The notes beneath the pieces were generated by a model. It was not told the origin of the DNA. It searched no databases and saw only the letters and a program-made list of their open reading frames with translations. A stretch of DNA of 64,000 bases from an uncultured Rhodospirillales bacterium. GTDB taxonomy: Bacteria > Pseudomonadota > Alphaproteobacteria > Acetobacterales > Acetobacteraceae. The stretch is taken from positions 1 through 64,000 of the forward strand of contig CAIMSN010000091.1 of assembly GCA_903844135.1 (NCBI GenBank). The letters are read 5' to 3'. A program made the translations under genes and the position numbers. This document shows, one piece after another, positions 51,053 through 59,908 of this stretch (its first letter is position 1; each line of letters starts with the position of its first letter).

Positions 51053-52019
51053 GCAGGTCGAACCAGAACGGCGCGCCGAGCATGACGGCGAACGCGGTGA
51101 CCAGCCAGCCGAGCAGCAATTGCGCCAGCGCGCCCGGCCCGTCGATCCGGCGCGGCAGAGGGCGTCCCCAGCCGGTGGGAAAGCGGATCTGGCCGAGTTC
51201 GCCCTGCAGCGCCGCGAAGGCCCGCGCGGCGCGCTGGGCGATCTGGTCGTCGCTCCGGTCCGGCGACGGGGGGACCGGCAGGACCAGCGCGGTGGCCTGC
51301 GCCACCACGCCGCTGCGCAGCGCCTCGTCCTCGAACAGCGCCCGGCCGACGCTGAACGCATCGACGTTCATCACCCCGGCGACGACCAGGCCGATCACGA
51401 GCAACATCATCTGGGTGCGGCGCTTGTACCAGCCGGAGACACGGTCCATGCAGCTATCGAACCACCGCGCCACCGCATGTTCCACCTTGTGCAGGCTGTC
51501 GCCGCCCTGGTCGAGCGCGGCCAGCAGGGCGCGTCGCGGCCGGCCGTCCGGCATCGCCTGCGCCTTCTCGGCCAGGGCGGCGACGGTCAGCGCCGGCGCC
51601 GGATGGCCGCCGGTGCCCACCGGGCCGCGCACCTGCAGATCGAGATAGGCGCGCGCGAAGCTGCGCGACGGGATGTAGGCCGGCAGGCTGGCGCGGCCGC
51701 GCAGGCTCATGCGCAGGTTCATGCGCAGGCTCACATGTGGTCCGGCGTGCGTACCGGGCAGGCTGCGCTGCGGGCGGAGCTGATCCGGCCGGTAGTCGCC
51801 GCGATACAGCGGATAGATCAGCGGATGGGCGTAGAGCGCGCTGGTGGCGCCCTGGCCGGTGGGGTCGTCGAGCATCTCGCGTATGCCGCGCTCCAGGTCG
51901 GCGGACCGGGCGTTGAGCACGGTCTCGATCGCCTCGCGGATCGCCGAGCAGATCAGGCTGACGAACAGGAACAGCAGCGTCAGCCCGATCGCCACGTCCA
52001 GCACCACCGATCCGAACAT
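51009..52019 (-). CDS. Membrane protein of unknown function
   Basis: The 336-residue protein has an N-terminal helix (SVVLDVAIGLTLLFLFVSLICSAIREAIETVLNARSADLERGIREML), a soluble middle and two later helices (MMLLVIGLVVAGVMNVDAFSVGR; LLLGWLVTAFAVMLGAPFWFDLLSR). This layout recurs in unnamed bacterial membrane proteins; I know no function. ATG 52019 with GAGGGGGCGGCG is preferred over the track start. A 12-bp tandem repeat makes LRMNLRMSLRG. Its 3' end overlaps lysR by 44 nt. Confidence 0.7.
   Translation of the reverse strand: MFGSVVLDVAIGLTLLFLFVSLICSAIREAIETVLNARSADLERGIREMLDDPTGQGATSALYAHPLIYPLYRGDYRPDQLRPQRSLPGTHAGPHVSLRMNLRMSLRGRASLPAYIPSRSFARAYLDLQVRGPVGTGGHPAPALTVAALAEKAQAMPDGRPRRALLAALDQGGDSLHKVEHAVARWFDSCMDRVSGWYKRRTQMMLLVIGLVVAGVMNVDAFSVGRALFEDEALRSGVVAQATALVLPVPPSPDRSDDQIAQRAARAFAALQGELGQIRFPTGWGRPLPRRIDGPGALAQLLLGWLVTAFAVMLGAPFWFDLLSRFVVVRSAAKPQ
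51702..51737. repeat. 12-bp tandem repeat, three decaying copies
   Basis: CAGGCTCATGCG, CAGGTTCATGCG and CAGGCTCACATG lie back to back in the membrane-protein gene. They are read on the minus strand as a four-residue repeat around NLRM/SLRM. Confidence 0.75.
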
Positions 52020-52141
52020 CGCCGCCCCCTCGCCCGCCCGCGTCCCGGAGCGGCGGCCGATCCTGACCGACCCGACGCGGCGGGACAACGCGATTGCCTG
52101 CGCGCCGCCCCGGGACTAACCCGTCGGGCGGAGGAGCTGCC

Positions 52142-52660
52142 ATGACCGAGACCGAGTTCAACCCAGACCGTGCCGACATCCGTGCCGACATGCGTGCCGG
52201 CATCCGCGCCGGGGCGATCGGCGGCCTGGTCGCAGGGGCGCTGGTGAGCCTGGCCTATCTGGGGCTGGAGCGGGCCAGCGGAAAACCGTCCGAGCTGATC
52301 AAGCTCGGACGCAGCACCGCGATCGCGTTCGGCTCGCCGTACCGGCACCAGGACAGCCTGCCGGCACCGGACGAGCAGGTGCGGTATCAGGGCGCGCACC
52401 TGGCGCTGTCGACGCTGATGGGGGCGGCCTATCCGCTGGCGCGGCAGCTTCGCTTCTATCGCGGCGCGCTCGGCGGGGCTCTGTATGGGGCCAGTTTCTA
52501 CGCGCTGTTCTGGGGGCTGGCCGGGCCGCGTCTCGGGCTGACGCCGACGCCGCGCGCCGACGGCGCCGCGCTGGCGGGGCAGAAGCTGGCGCTGCTGTCC
52601 GGCTTCGGGCTGGTGACGGCGTCGATCGCCGATGCGCTGTCGCCGAGGACCGGCGCATGA
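52142..52660 (+). CDS. Small membrane protein of unknown function
   Basis: The 172-residue protein begins with a 12-bp-repeat-encoded stretch (RADIRADMRAGIRAG), then hydrophobic segments AIGGLVAGALVSLAYLGLE, LALSTLMGAAYPLA, ALGGALYGASFYALFWGLAG and LALLSGFGLVTASIADAL. I do not recognise a family. GGAGGAG precedes the ATG. It heads a three-gene coupled string with a zinc-ribbon protein and a NUDIX hydrolase. Confidence 0.7.
   Translation: MTETEFNPDRADIRADMRAGIRAGAIGGLVAGALVSLAYLGLERASGKPSELIKLGRSTAIAFGSPYRHQDSLPAPDEQVRYQGAHLALSTLMGAAYPLARQLRFYRGALGGALYGASFYALFWGLAGPRLGLTPTPRADGAALAGQKLALLSGFGLVTASIADALSPRTGA
52172..52207. repeat. 12-bp in-frame tandem repeat, three copies
   Basis: GCCGACATCCGT, GCCGACATGCGT and GCCGGCATCCGC lie in a row at the 5' end of the small membrane-protein gene, encoding a (R)ADI/ADM/AGI repeat. 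Confidence 0.8.
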
Positions 52661-53040
52661 GCCGCCCTGGTCCGATGCCGCGCGTGCCCTGCTACGTCTG
52701 CGGCGATCCGGCGACCCTGGCCGATGAGCAGAAGGGCTGGTTCGACGTCGATTGCGACCGCTGCGGACGCCTGCGCGTCACCGGGCGCGCCTTCGTGGTG
52801 TTTCCGCCGCCGGCGATCCGCGCGTTCGACCGGCCCTGGCTGTCGGACAAGGTGCGCGCGATCGCACCGACGCCGCAGGACGGATATCGCCGCCGCATCG
52901 ACGAGCTCTGGCTGCATCACTGGCGGCTGGTGCATCTGATGAAGACGGAACACGGGCTGAGCGAGGCGGCGGCGCTGGCGCATCTGTCGGCGCATCCCGA
53001 TGCGGATCTGCGCGACGGGAGCGTGCTGGCGCTGCTGTGA
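52657..53040 (+). CDS. Zinc-ribbon-like small protein of unknown function
   Basis: The 127-residue cytoplasmic protein has two CxxC knuckles: PCYVCGDPATL and DVDCDRCGRLRVTG, spaced like a zinc ribbon. A helical C-terminal half follows (WLSDKVRAIAP, IDELWLHHWRLVHLMKTEHGLSEAAAL). I do not recognise the family. Its ATG overlaps the previous stop by 4 nt and its stop overlaps the next GTG, so the three genes are co-expressed. Confidence 0.7.
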   Translation: MSRPGPMPRVPCYVCGDPATLADEQKGWFDVDCDRCGRLRVTGRAFVVFPPPAIRAFDRPWLSDKVRAIAPTPQDGYRRRIDELWLHHWRLVHLMKTEHGLSEAAALAHLSAHPDADLRDGSVLALL

Positions 53041-53456
53041 CCGCGCCGACGATTCGAATCGCGGCCGCACTGATCATGCGCGCCGATGGAAGAATGCTCC
53101 TCGTCAGGAAGCGCGGCACTCATGCGTTCATGCAGCCGGGCGGCAAGATCGAGCACGGGGAGGAACCGGCGCATGCCCTTTGCCGGGAGTTGGCCGAGGA
53201 ACTGGGTCTGGCGGTCGAACACACGCACCCTCGGCTGCTTGGAGAGTTTCGTGCCCCGGCGGCGAACGAACCAGGACATGTCGTCCTAGCCACGCTCTAT
53301 TTTCTACGGATCAACGTCGATCCTCTGCCTGGTTCGGAGATTGCCGAGACCGCTTGGATCGATCCCGACGAGTCTGGCGCCGTGCTCCTGGCTCCGCTGA
53401 CGCGCGACCACGTCCTGCCGCTCTGCCGCGCGGCGGCCACAGCTCGGTCATCATAG
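53037..53456 (+). CDS. NUDIX hydrolase (MutT-like)
   Basis: The 139-residue protein has a complete NUDIX box, GKIEHGEEPAHALCRELAEELGL, fitting GX5EX7REUXEEXGU. It lies after IRIAAALIMRADGRMLLVRKRGTHAFMQPGG. Members hydrolyse nucleoside diphosphates linked to another group; the exact substrate is unknown. The GTG start overlaps the zinc-ribbon gene stop (GTGA). Confidence 0.88.
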   Translation: MTAPTIRIAAALIMRADGRMLLVRKRGTHAFMQPGGKIEHGEEPAHALCRELAEELGLAVEHTHPRLLGEFRAPAANEPGHVVLATLYFLRINVDPLPGSEIAETAWIDPDESGAVLLAPLTRDHVLPLCRAAATARSS

Positions 53457-53517
53457 TCTGCCGGGAGGCGAATGTGCTGATCGGATCGCCATGTTTCGTG
53501 GGCGGCCAGAGCGTTCC

Positions 53518-53787
53518 TCAGTAGCGATAGCGACACTGGATGATTTCCAGGCGCTGGTCCTCGCCTCCCCGGCCCTGCACGCGATAGACGAGACGATGTT
53601 CGGCGGTGAGTCGTCGGGACCACCAGCCGGACAGGTCGCCTTTCAGGGCTTCCGGCTTGCCGATTCCGGTGAAGGGGTGGCGGGCGGCGTCCTCGATCAG
53701 CGCGTTCAGGCGGCGATGGACCGTCGCATCCGCCTCGGCGCAATGAACATAGTCGGCCCAGCCGTCGGCACTGAAATGAACCCTCAC
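53518..53787 (-). CDS. YoeB/Txe-family toxin with altered C-terminus
   Basis: The 89-residue product matches YoeB ribosome-dependent mRNA interferases: VHFSADGWADYVHCAEADATVHRRLNALIEDAARHPFTGIGKPEALKGDLSGWWSRRLTAEHRLVYRV. The active-site Glu (KPEALK) and Arg (EHRLVY) are kept. The protein ends CRYRY where E. coli YoeB ends CRYHY, so the catalytic His is Arg. The GTG start overlaps the antitoxin stop by 4 nt. Confidence 0.88.
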   Translation of the reverse strand: MRVHFSADGWADYVHCAEADATVHRRLNALIEDAARHPFTGIGKPEALKGDLSGWWSRRLTAEHRLVYRVQGRGGEDQRLEIIQCRYRY

Positions 53788-54047
53788 GCCCGGGTCGGCA
53801 CCAGCCCGTGTTCGACCCCCTGCCCAGCCTCGAACTCCTGCACGCCGCGCAGCAGCCGCTCGGCGTTGCGCGGGCTGCTGAGCAGATGCACCGTCTCCTG
53901 CCAGCCGGCGAATTCCGCCTCCGCCATCATCACTACGTTGCCCTTGCCGCCCTGGCGGGTCACCACCAGCGGCGCTCGGGTCTCGACGGCCTCGTCCAGG
54001 AAGCGCGACAGGTTCTGTCTCAGATCGGTATAGGACACATGGGTCAC
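53784..54047 (-). CDS. YefM/Phd-family antitoxin
   Basis: The 87-residue antitoxin begins VTHVSYTDLRQNLSRFLDEAVETRAPLVVTRQGGKGNVVMMAEAEFAGWQETVHLLSSPRNAERLL, a full YefM fold that binds DNA, followed by a toxin-wrapping tail. GTG 54047 has CTGGAGG upstream and gives the usual length; the track start at 54074 adds nine residues. It precedes and overlaps the toxin gene. An inverted repeat with GTAC cores lies 34 nt upstream. Confidence 0.9.
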   Translation of the reverse strand: MTHVSYTDLRQNLSRFLDEAVETRAPLVVTRQGGKGNVVMMAEAEFAGWQETVHLLSSPRNAERLLRGVQEFEAGQGVEHGLVPTRA

Positions 54048-54080
54048 GGGCACCTCCAGCAGCCACGCTAGCACATGGTC

Positions 54081-54096
54081 GTACAGAAGTCCGTAC
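54081..54096. promoter_or_regulatory. Candidate autoregulatory operator of the toxin-antitoxin pair
   Basis: GTACAGAAGTCCGTAC is an imperfect palindrome (6 of 8 arm positions) with GTAC at both ends. It sits between the metW stop and the antitoxin start, in the only space available for that promoter. YefM/YoeB operators known elsewhere have TGTACA cores. Confidence 0.45.
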
Positions 54097-54099
54097 TTT

Positions 54100-54699
54100 T
54101 CACACCCGCGCCAGCAGGAACAGCGCCTGTTCGCCGAACAGGTTGGCGAGCTGTATGGAGCGGCGCCAGGGGGCGCGGTTGCCCAGCTCGTTGATCGCCA
54201 TCCAATCCTGCACCCGGTAGCCCTCCTCGGCGCACAAGGCGAAGAAGTCGCGGATCGTGCAGGGATGGATGTTGGGGGTCTCGTACCAGGGCCGGCCCCA
54301 GGCGTCGGTCATCGGCATGCGGCCGCGCAGCAGCAGTTGGGCGCGCAATTCCCAGTGACCGAAATTGGGGAACGAGACGATCGCGCGGGCGCCGATGCGC
54401 AGCATCTGCCGCAGCACCTCGCGCGGCCGCTCAACCGCCTGCAGCGTGCGCGACAGCACGACATAATCGAACGCGCCGTCCGGATAATGGGCGAGATCGC
54501 TGTCGGCGTCGCCATGCATCACCGGCAATCCGTGCGACACCGAGCGGGTCACCTCGCCCATGTCGAGCTCGATGCCGCGCGCGTCGCAGTTGCGGGTGCG
54601 GAACAGATGGTCGATCAGCGAGCCGTCGCCGCTGCCGATATCGAGCACCCTCGTTCCGGGCTCGATCATCTCGGCGATCAGCTTCTGGTCGAGACGCAC
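54100..54699 (-). CDS. metW: MetW methyltransferase-like protein of methionine synthesis
   Basis: The 199-residue protein has a SAM-binding Rossmann motif RVLDIGSGDGSLIDHLF, then FDYVVLSRTLQAVERPREVLRQML and SFPNFGHWELRAQLLLRGRMPMT, typical of MetW. In many proteobacteria MetW accompanies MetX and is required for full acyltransferase activity. The GTG start is 3 nt after the metX stop. Confidence 0.93.
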   Translation of the reverse strand: MRLDQKLIAEMIEPGTRVLDIGSGDGSLIDHLFRTRNCDARGIELDMGEVTRSVSHGLPVMHGDADSDLAHYPDGAFDYVVLSRTLQAVERPREVLRQMLRIGARAIVSFPNFGHWELRAQLLLRGRMPMTDAWGRPWYETPNIHPCTIRDFFALCAEEGYRVQDWMAINELGNRAPWRRSIQLANLFGEQALFLLARV

Positions 54700-54702
54700 G
54701 GC

Positions 54703-55872
54703 CTAGGCGAGCCCGGCATGCTCGGCGCACCCCGAGAGGAATCCGCGCACGGTGCGGTCGAAATCCGGTTCGTCGAGCAGGAACGCGTCGTGGCCCTTGT
54801 CGGTGTCGATCTCGACGAAGCTGACGTTGGCGGCCGCCATGTTCAGCGCGCGGGCCAGGATGCGGCTCTGCGCGGTGGGGAACAGCCAGTCGGACGAGAA
54901 GCTGATGACGCAGAAGCGGGTCCTGGTGCCGGCGAAGGCGGCGGCGAGATCGCCGTCATGGTCGGCGGCGACGTCGAAATAATCCATCGCCCTGGTGATG
55001 GTCAGGTAGGCGTTGGCGTCGAAGCGCTGCACGAAGCTCGATCCCTGGTGGCGCAGGTAGCTCTCGACCTCGAACATCTCGCCGAACAGGCCGGCCCCGG
55101 GTGACACGCCTGGCGCGACGGGCCCCATGGCCGGGTCGCGCCGCACCTTGCGCCCGAACTTGCGGGTCAGCGCCTCCTCCGACAGGTAGGTGATGTGCGC
55201 CATCATGCGCGCCACCGCCAGGCCGCGCGCCGGGATCCGGCCATCCTGCCAGTAGCGGCCGCCCTGCCAGTCCGGATCGGCGAAGATCGCCTGCCGGCTG
55301 ACCTCGTTGAAGGCGATGTTCTGCGCCGAATGGAACGGCGCGGTGGCGATCGGCAGGGCGGCGAACACCCGCTCGGGGAAGGTCGCGGCCCAGGACAGCA
55401 CCTGCATGCCGCCCATCGAGCCGCCCACCACGGCGAACAGCCGGTCGATGCCGAGCCTGGAGACCAGCAGCGCCTGGGCCCGGACCATGTCGCGGATGGT
55501 GACCGGCGGGAAATCGGTACCCCAGGGGCCGGACCGGTCCTGGCGCTCGGAGCGCGGGCCGGTGGAGCCCATGCAGCCGCCCAGCACGTTGACGCAGATC
55601 ACGAAGAAGCGGCCGGTATCGATCGGCAGGCCCGGCCCGACCAGACGGCTCCACCAGCCGGGCTTGCCGGTGAGCGGATGGGTCTCGGCGACATACTGGT
55701 CGCCGGTCAGGGCGTGACAGACCAGGACGGCATTGTCGGCGCGCGGGCTCAGCGTGCCGTAGGTGCGGTAGGCGACGGTGAGCGGCGCCAGACGCACGCC
55801 GCACTCCAGCTCGAGCCCATCGGTGAACAGGGCGGCCTGATGCTGCGGCGAAACGTGAGGGCTCTGGTCCAT
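54703..55872 (-). CDS. metX: Homoserine O-acetyltransferase (MetX)
   Basis: It acylates homoserine in methionine synthesis. The 389-residue alpha/beta-hydrolase has [42 protein letters not shown] and the nucleophile elbow [15 protein letters not shown]. The catalytic Asp is in SFSSDWLFP and the His in [11 protein letters not shown]. MetX sequences may use acetyl- or succinyl-CoA; motifs read here do not decide it. ATG 55872 (MDQSPHV) is used; an upstream in-frame GTG is possible. No known SAM riboswitch was recognised in the leader. Confidence 0.93.
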   Translation of the reverse strand: MDQSPHVSPQHQAALFTDGLELECGVRLAPLTVAYRTYGTLSPRADNAVLVCHALTGDQYVAETHPLTGKPGWWSRLVGPGLPIDTGRFFVICVNVLGGCMGSTGPRSERQDRSGPWGTDFPPVTIRDMVRAQALLVSRLGIDRLFAVVGGSMGGMQVLSWAATFPERVFAALPIATAPFHSAQNIAFNEVSRQAIFADPDWQGGRYWQDGRIPARGLAVARMMAHITYLSEEALTRKFGRKVRRDPAMGPVAPGVSPGAGLFGEMFEVESYLRHQGSSFVQRFDANAYLTITRAMDYFDVAADHDGDLAAAFAGTRTRFCVISFSSDWLFPTAQSRILARALNMAAANVSFVEIDTDKGHDAFLLDEPDFDRTVRGFLSGCAEHAGLA

Positions 55873-55994
55873 AACCGGATCGAAAGTTCGCACCTGATGG
55901 CCCGCGGCGGGCGGGAGCGGCACCATGCCGCACGGCGCGGCCCGCGTCACCCTCCGGCGACACCGACAAAACAACCGGCAGCGCAACAAACCGC

Positions 55995-56024
55995 TTGCCA
56001 GACGCGCGAGGCCTCCCCTACATC
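55995..56024 (+). promoter_or_regulatory. Candidate promoter of the WbsX/GT gene
   Basis: TTGCCA (55995-56000) and TACATC (56019-56024) are separated by 18 nt in an AT-rich island that contrasts with the GC-rich surroundings. It is a weak match to sigma-70 elements. Confidence 0.3.
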
Positions 56025-56029
56025 AAAAA

Positions 56030-56044
56030 CTAACATTTTGTTAG
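56030..56044 (+). promoter_or_regulatory. Hairpin overlapping the ribosome site of the WbsX/GT gene
   Basis: CTAACA-TTT-TGTTAG pairs perfectly. Its last two bases belong to AGGA, the ribosome site of the ATG at 56053. Folding would partly hide that site; as DNA it could equally be a protein-binding palindrome. Confidence 0.5.
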
Positions 56045-56052
56045 GAATTGCG

Positions 56053-59000
56053 ATGAGCGCCGCCACGCAAGCGCCCTCGGCTACCGGGCAGGCCCAGAGT
56101 CCGCAGCGAGGCGAGCCGGGCGAGACGCACTATCTGCCGGCCGGCGCGCTGCACCTGATCCAGCACTCCGGACTGTTCGACCTCGACTACTACCTGGCCT
56201 GCAATCCGGACATGGCGCCGCTGCGACAGGAGGCGCTGGCGCACTACCATCAATATGGCTGGAGCGAGGGCCGCAAGCCCAACCTGTATTTCGATCCCGC
56301 CTGGTATCTGGAGCAGAACGAGGACGTCGCGGCGCAGGGGATCGATCCGTTGCTGCACTACATCCTGCGCGGCGAGGCGGAGGGGTGCCGCCCGGGGATG
56401 TGGTTCGATCCGACCTGGTATCGCGCCAACCACGAGGTGCCGGACGGCATGCACGCGCTACGCCATTACCTGCTGAACCGCGCCGGCGGCACGGTGAGCG
56501 CGATGGCCGAGTTCGACACGCCGTTCTATCTGCGCACCTATCCCGACGTCGCCGAGGCGGGCATCGATCCGCTCGAGCACTACATGGTGCAGGGGTTCCG
56601 CGAGGCCAGACGCCCGTTCGCCGGGTTCGATCCGGCCTTCTACCGGCAGCGCTACCTGGACGGCTCGACCGACGCCAATCCGCTGCTGCACTACCTGGCG
56701 CATCGCGAGCGGGCCGACGTGCATCCGAGCCTGCCGGCCGGCGAGACCACGCTGCCGCGCGAGATGCGCCGCAACACCAGGCCGGGCCCGTTCTTCGAGA
56801 CCGTGCGGGCGCTGCCCGGCACGGCGATCCGGCGGGCGCGGGTGCTGGCGTACTACCTGCCGCAATTCCATGCGATGAAACGCAACGACGACTGGTGGGG
56901 CGAGGGCTTCACCGAATGGACCAACGTGGCGCGCGGCCTGCCGCGTTTCGCCGGCCACTACCAGCCGCGCATCCCGCGCGATCTCGGCCATTACCGCCTG
57001 GAGGGCACCGCGGTGCTGCGACGCCAGGCGGAGATGGCGCGCGCGGCCGGGATCGAAGGGTTCGTGTTCTATTTCTACTGGTTCAATCGCGAACGCCTGC
57101 TCGACGGTCCGCTGGAGGCGCTGCTCGCCGACCGCTCGGTGGCTCTGCCGTTCTGCCTGATGTGGGCCAACGAGAACTGGACCAGGAGCTGGGACGGCTC
57201 GAACAAGGACGTGCTGATCAGCCAGGACTTCCTGCCCGAGGACGAGCTGCCGCTGATCGACTGCTTCGCGCGCCACTTCGCCGATCCGCGCTACATCCGC
57301 GTCGGCGGCCGGCCGCTGCTGATGCTGTACCGGATCGGCGTGATCCCGGAACCGGCCGAGACCATCGCCCGCTGGCGCGGCCTGTTCCGGGATCGCGCCG
57401 GCGAGGACCCGCTGTTCGTGATGTCGCAGAGCTTCGGCGACGAGGATCCGCGCGCCTACGGTCTCGACGGGGCGATCGAGTTTCCGCCGCACAAGCTGGT
57501 CGGCGGACTGCAGACCATCAATGCCGGCCTGACCATGCTGGACACCGACTTCGACGGCCAGGTCTACGATTACGAGCAGGTGGCGCAGGGCGCGCTGACC
57601 GCGCCGGCGCCGCCGTTCCCGCTGATCCGTACCGCTGCGCCGTCCTGGGACAACGATGCGCGCCGCCAGGGCAGCGGGCTGGTGCTGCATGGCTCGACGC
57701 CGGCCCGCTACGAGGCGTGGCTGGAGGGGCTGGTGCGGCGCGCCAACGCGGAGCCGTTCCATGGCGAGCCGATCGTGTGCGTGAACGCCTGGAACGAATG
57801 GGCCGAGGGCGCCTACCTGGAGCCGGACCTGCATCACGGCGCCGCCTATCTGAACGCCACCGGACGCGCCGTCACCGGCTTCGGCCGGCCGTCGCTGCAG
57901 GGCCGTATGCTGCTGGTCGGGCACGACGCGTTCCAGGCCGGCGCGCAGGCGCTGCTGCTCAACATCGGACGCCAGCTCAAGCGCCAGCATGGGGTGGAGA
58001 TCGAATTCCTGCTGCTGGGATCTGGCAAGCTGCTCGACGGCTACGAGGCGGTCGGCCGCACGACGGTGGTGGACGCGACCGATCCGTCGCTGCCCGAGCG
58101 CCTGGCGCGGCTGCGGTCGCAGGGCTTCGGCGCCGCGATCGTCAACAGCGCGGCATCGTCGCCGATCGCGCGGGCGCTGTCGGATGCCGGGATCGATTTC
58201 GTACTGCTGGTCCACGAGCTGCCGGCGCTGCTCGGCGAGAAGCATCTCCTGCCCGGCCTGCGCGACGCGTCGCTGCTGGCCGCGAGGACGGTGTTTCCGG
58301 CCGAGGCGGTCAGGGATGCGGTGCGTCCGCTGCTGCCGGTCGGCGATGAGCGCACCGTGCTGCTGCCGCAGGGCCTGTATGCCGAGGTCGGTTTCTCCGG
58401 CCGGCATCGCGCTACGATCAGGGCGCGGCTGGGCGTGGAAGCCGGCGACATCCTGCTGGTGGGAGTCGGCTACGGCGACATGCGCAAGGGGTTCGACCTG
58501 TTCCTGCAGATGTGGCGGCTGCTGTCGGCGCGCCGGCAGGGCGGGCGCCGGCGCCACGCGCGCATCCATGCGCTGTGGCTGGGCAACCTCGATCCCGGCC
58601 TGCGCACCTATCTCGCGGCCGAGCTGGAGGCGGCGGTCGCCAGCGGGACGTTCCATCTGCCGGGCCACGTGCACGATGCGCCGGACCATCTGAGTGCGGC
58701 GGACGGTTTCGTGCTCACCTCGCGCGAGGATCCGCTGCCGAGCGTGGTGATGGAGGCGCTGGCCAGCGGCCTGCCGGTGGCGGCGTTCGAGGAGAGCGGC
58801 GGCATTCCCGGGCTGCTGCGCCGTTTCGAGACCGGCGCGCTGGCGCCGCTCGGCGACGTGGCGACGCTGGCGCGGCATGCGCTCGCCCTGGCGCAGGAGG
58901 GTCACGACCAGCCGGCGCCGCGGCGCGCCAGGATCGGCCGGGGCTTCGCGCGCCGGCTCTGCTTCGCGCGCTATGTCGGCGAGCTGCTGGCGCTGGCGCA

Positions 59001-59868
59001 GCCCGGGCTGCGCCGCATCTCGGTGGTGGTGCCGAGCTACAACTACGCGCGCTACATGCATCAGCGCCTGGCGTCGATCTTCGCGCAGGGCCATCCGGTG
59101 GCGGAGGTGATCGTGCTGGACGACGCCTCGTCGGACGACAGCGTCGCGCAGGCGCGGGCCTGCGCGCTGGAATGGGGCCGGCAGGTGCGGATCGTGGCGC
59201 GCAAGACCAATTCCGGCTCGGTGTTCCGGCAATGGCAGCGCGCGGTGGCGGAGGCCAGCGGCGACTGGGTCTGGATCGCCGAGGCCGACGATTCCGCCGA
59301 TCCTCGCCTGCTGGAGACGCTGACGCAGGCGCTGGATGCGGCGCCCGACGCGGTGCTGGCGTTCTGCGACAGCCGGTCGGTGGACGCCGACGGCAATCCG
59401 GTCTCGGACAGCTACAAGTCGTACTACGCGACCACGGTCGGCACGGCGCTCGATACCGACGGTCTGCATGACGGGCCGGACTTCGTCCGCACCATCCTGG
59501 GCGAGCGCAACCTGATCCTGAACGCCAGCGGGGTGCTGTTCCAGAAGAAGGCGCTCCGGTCGGCGCTGGCGCGGCTGGGCGACGATCTGCTCAGCTTCCG
59601 GGTCGCCGGCGACTGGCGGCTCTATATCGAGCTGCTGAGCCAGCCCGGCGCCCAGGTGGCCTATGTCGCCGATCCGCTGAACGTGCATCGGCGGCACGGC
59701 GACAGCACCACGCACCGGCTGGCGGCACAGAAGCATCTGGGCGAGATCGCGCGCATCCATCGTCTGATCGGCCAGCAGCCGGCGGTGCTGGACGAGGACC
59801 GGATGAAGCAGCGCGCCTACCGGACGCAGCTCGCCGAGCAGTTCGGGCTGAAGCTGGCGGGGGAGTGA
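56053..59868 (+). CDS. Three-part glycan enzyme: repeat region, WbsX (GH99-like), GT4 and GT2
   Basis: The 1271-residue cytoplasmic protein probably builds a surface polysaccharide. Residues 25-230 hold five copies of a FDxxxYLxxxPDVAxxGxDPLxHYxxxGxxEGRxP repeat. Residues 255-610 are a WbsX-type domain (VLAYYLPQFHAMKRNDDWWGEGFTEWTNV, LPFCLMWANENWTRSWDG, VCVNAWNEWAEGAYLEPD). Residues 615-970 are a GT4-like glycosyltransferase (GVGYGDMRKGFDLFLQMW, TSREDPLPSVVMEALASGLPVAAFE). Residues 985-1250 are a GT2 domain (ISVVVPSYNYARYMHQRL, VIVLDDASSDDS, WIAEADDSADP). No signal or membrane helix is visible. ATG follows AGGA. Confidence 0.9.
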   Translation: MSAATQAPSATGQAQSPQRGEPGETHYLPAGALHLIQHSGLFDLDYYLACNPDMAPLRQEALAHYHQYGWSEGRKPNLYFDPAWYLEQNEDVAAQGIDPLLHYILRGEAEGCRPGMWFDPTWYRANHEVPDGMHALRHYLLNRAGGTVSAMAEFDTPFYLRTYPDVAEAGIDPLEHYMVQGFREARRPFAGFDPAFYRQRYLDGSTDANPLLHYLAHRERADVHPSLPAGETTLPREMRRNTRPGPFFETVRALPGTAIRRARVLAYYLPQFHAMKRNDDWWGEGFTEWTNVARGLPRFAGHYQPRIPRDLGHYRLEGTAVLRRQAEMARAAGIEGFVFYFYWFNRERLLDGPLEALLADRSVALPFCLMWANENWTRSWDGSNKDVLISQDFLPEDELPLIDCFARHFADPRYIRVGGRPLLMLYRIGVIPEPAETIARWRGLFRDRAGEDPLFVMSQSFGDEDPRAYGLDGAIEFPPHKLVGGLQTINAGLTMLDTDFDGQVYDYEQVAQGALTAPAPPFPLIRTAAPSWDNDARRQGSGLVLHGSTPARYEAWLEGLVRRANAEPFHGEPIVCVNAWNEWAEGAYLEPDLHHGAAYLNATGRAVTGFGRPSLQGRMLLVGHDAFQAGAQALLLNIGRQLKRQHGVEIEFLLLGSGKLLDGYEAVGRTTVVDATDPSLPERLARLRSQGFGAAIVNSAASSPIARALSDAGIDFVLLVHELPALLGEKHLLPGLRDASLLAARTVFPAEAVRDAVRPLLPVGDERTVLLPQGLYAEVGFSGRHRATIRARLGVEAGDILLVGVGYGDMRKGFDLFLQMWRLLSARRQGGRRRHARIHALWLGNLDPGLRTYLAAELEAAVASGTFHLPGHVHDAPDHLSAADGFVLTSREDPLPSVVMEALASGLPVAAFEESGGIPGLLRRFETGALAPLGDVATLARHALALAQEGHDQPAPRRARIGRGFARRLCFARYVGELLALAQPGLRRISVVVPSYNYARYMHQRLASIFAQGHPVAEVIVLDDASSDDSVAQARACALEWGRQVRIVARKTNSGSVFRQWQRAVAEASGDWVWIAEADDSADPRLLETLTQALDAAPDAVLAFCDSRSVDADGNPVSDSYKSYYATTVGTALDTDGLHDGPDFVRTILGERNLILNASGVLFQKKALRSALARLGDDLLSFRVAGDWRLYIELLSQPGAQVAYVADPLNVHRRHGDSTTHRLAAQKHLGEIARIHRLIGQQPAVLDEDRMKQRAYRTQLAEQFGLKLAGE

Positions 59869-59908
59869 CGGGTGCCTGGCCGGCTCTCTCGGGTCATCGC
59901 CGGCGCCG

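Noticed and set aside
55995-56044. Horizontal-transfer junction because of the AT-rich patch
   Set aside because: The patch is about 50 bp and fits a promoter/leader; flanking genes have the normal base composition and no repeats or integrase are near.
55873-56052. SAM riboswitch before metX
   Set aside because: Alphaproteobacterial metX leaders can carry SAM-II elements, but I could not find its conserved core here.
56458-59760. 1100-residue minus-strand ORF
   Set aside because: Antisense to the WbsX/GT gene; composition typical of a shadow frame.
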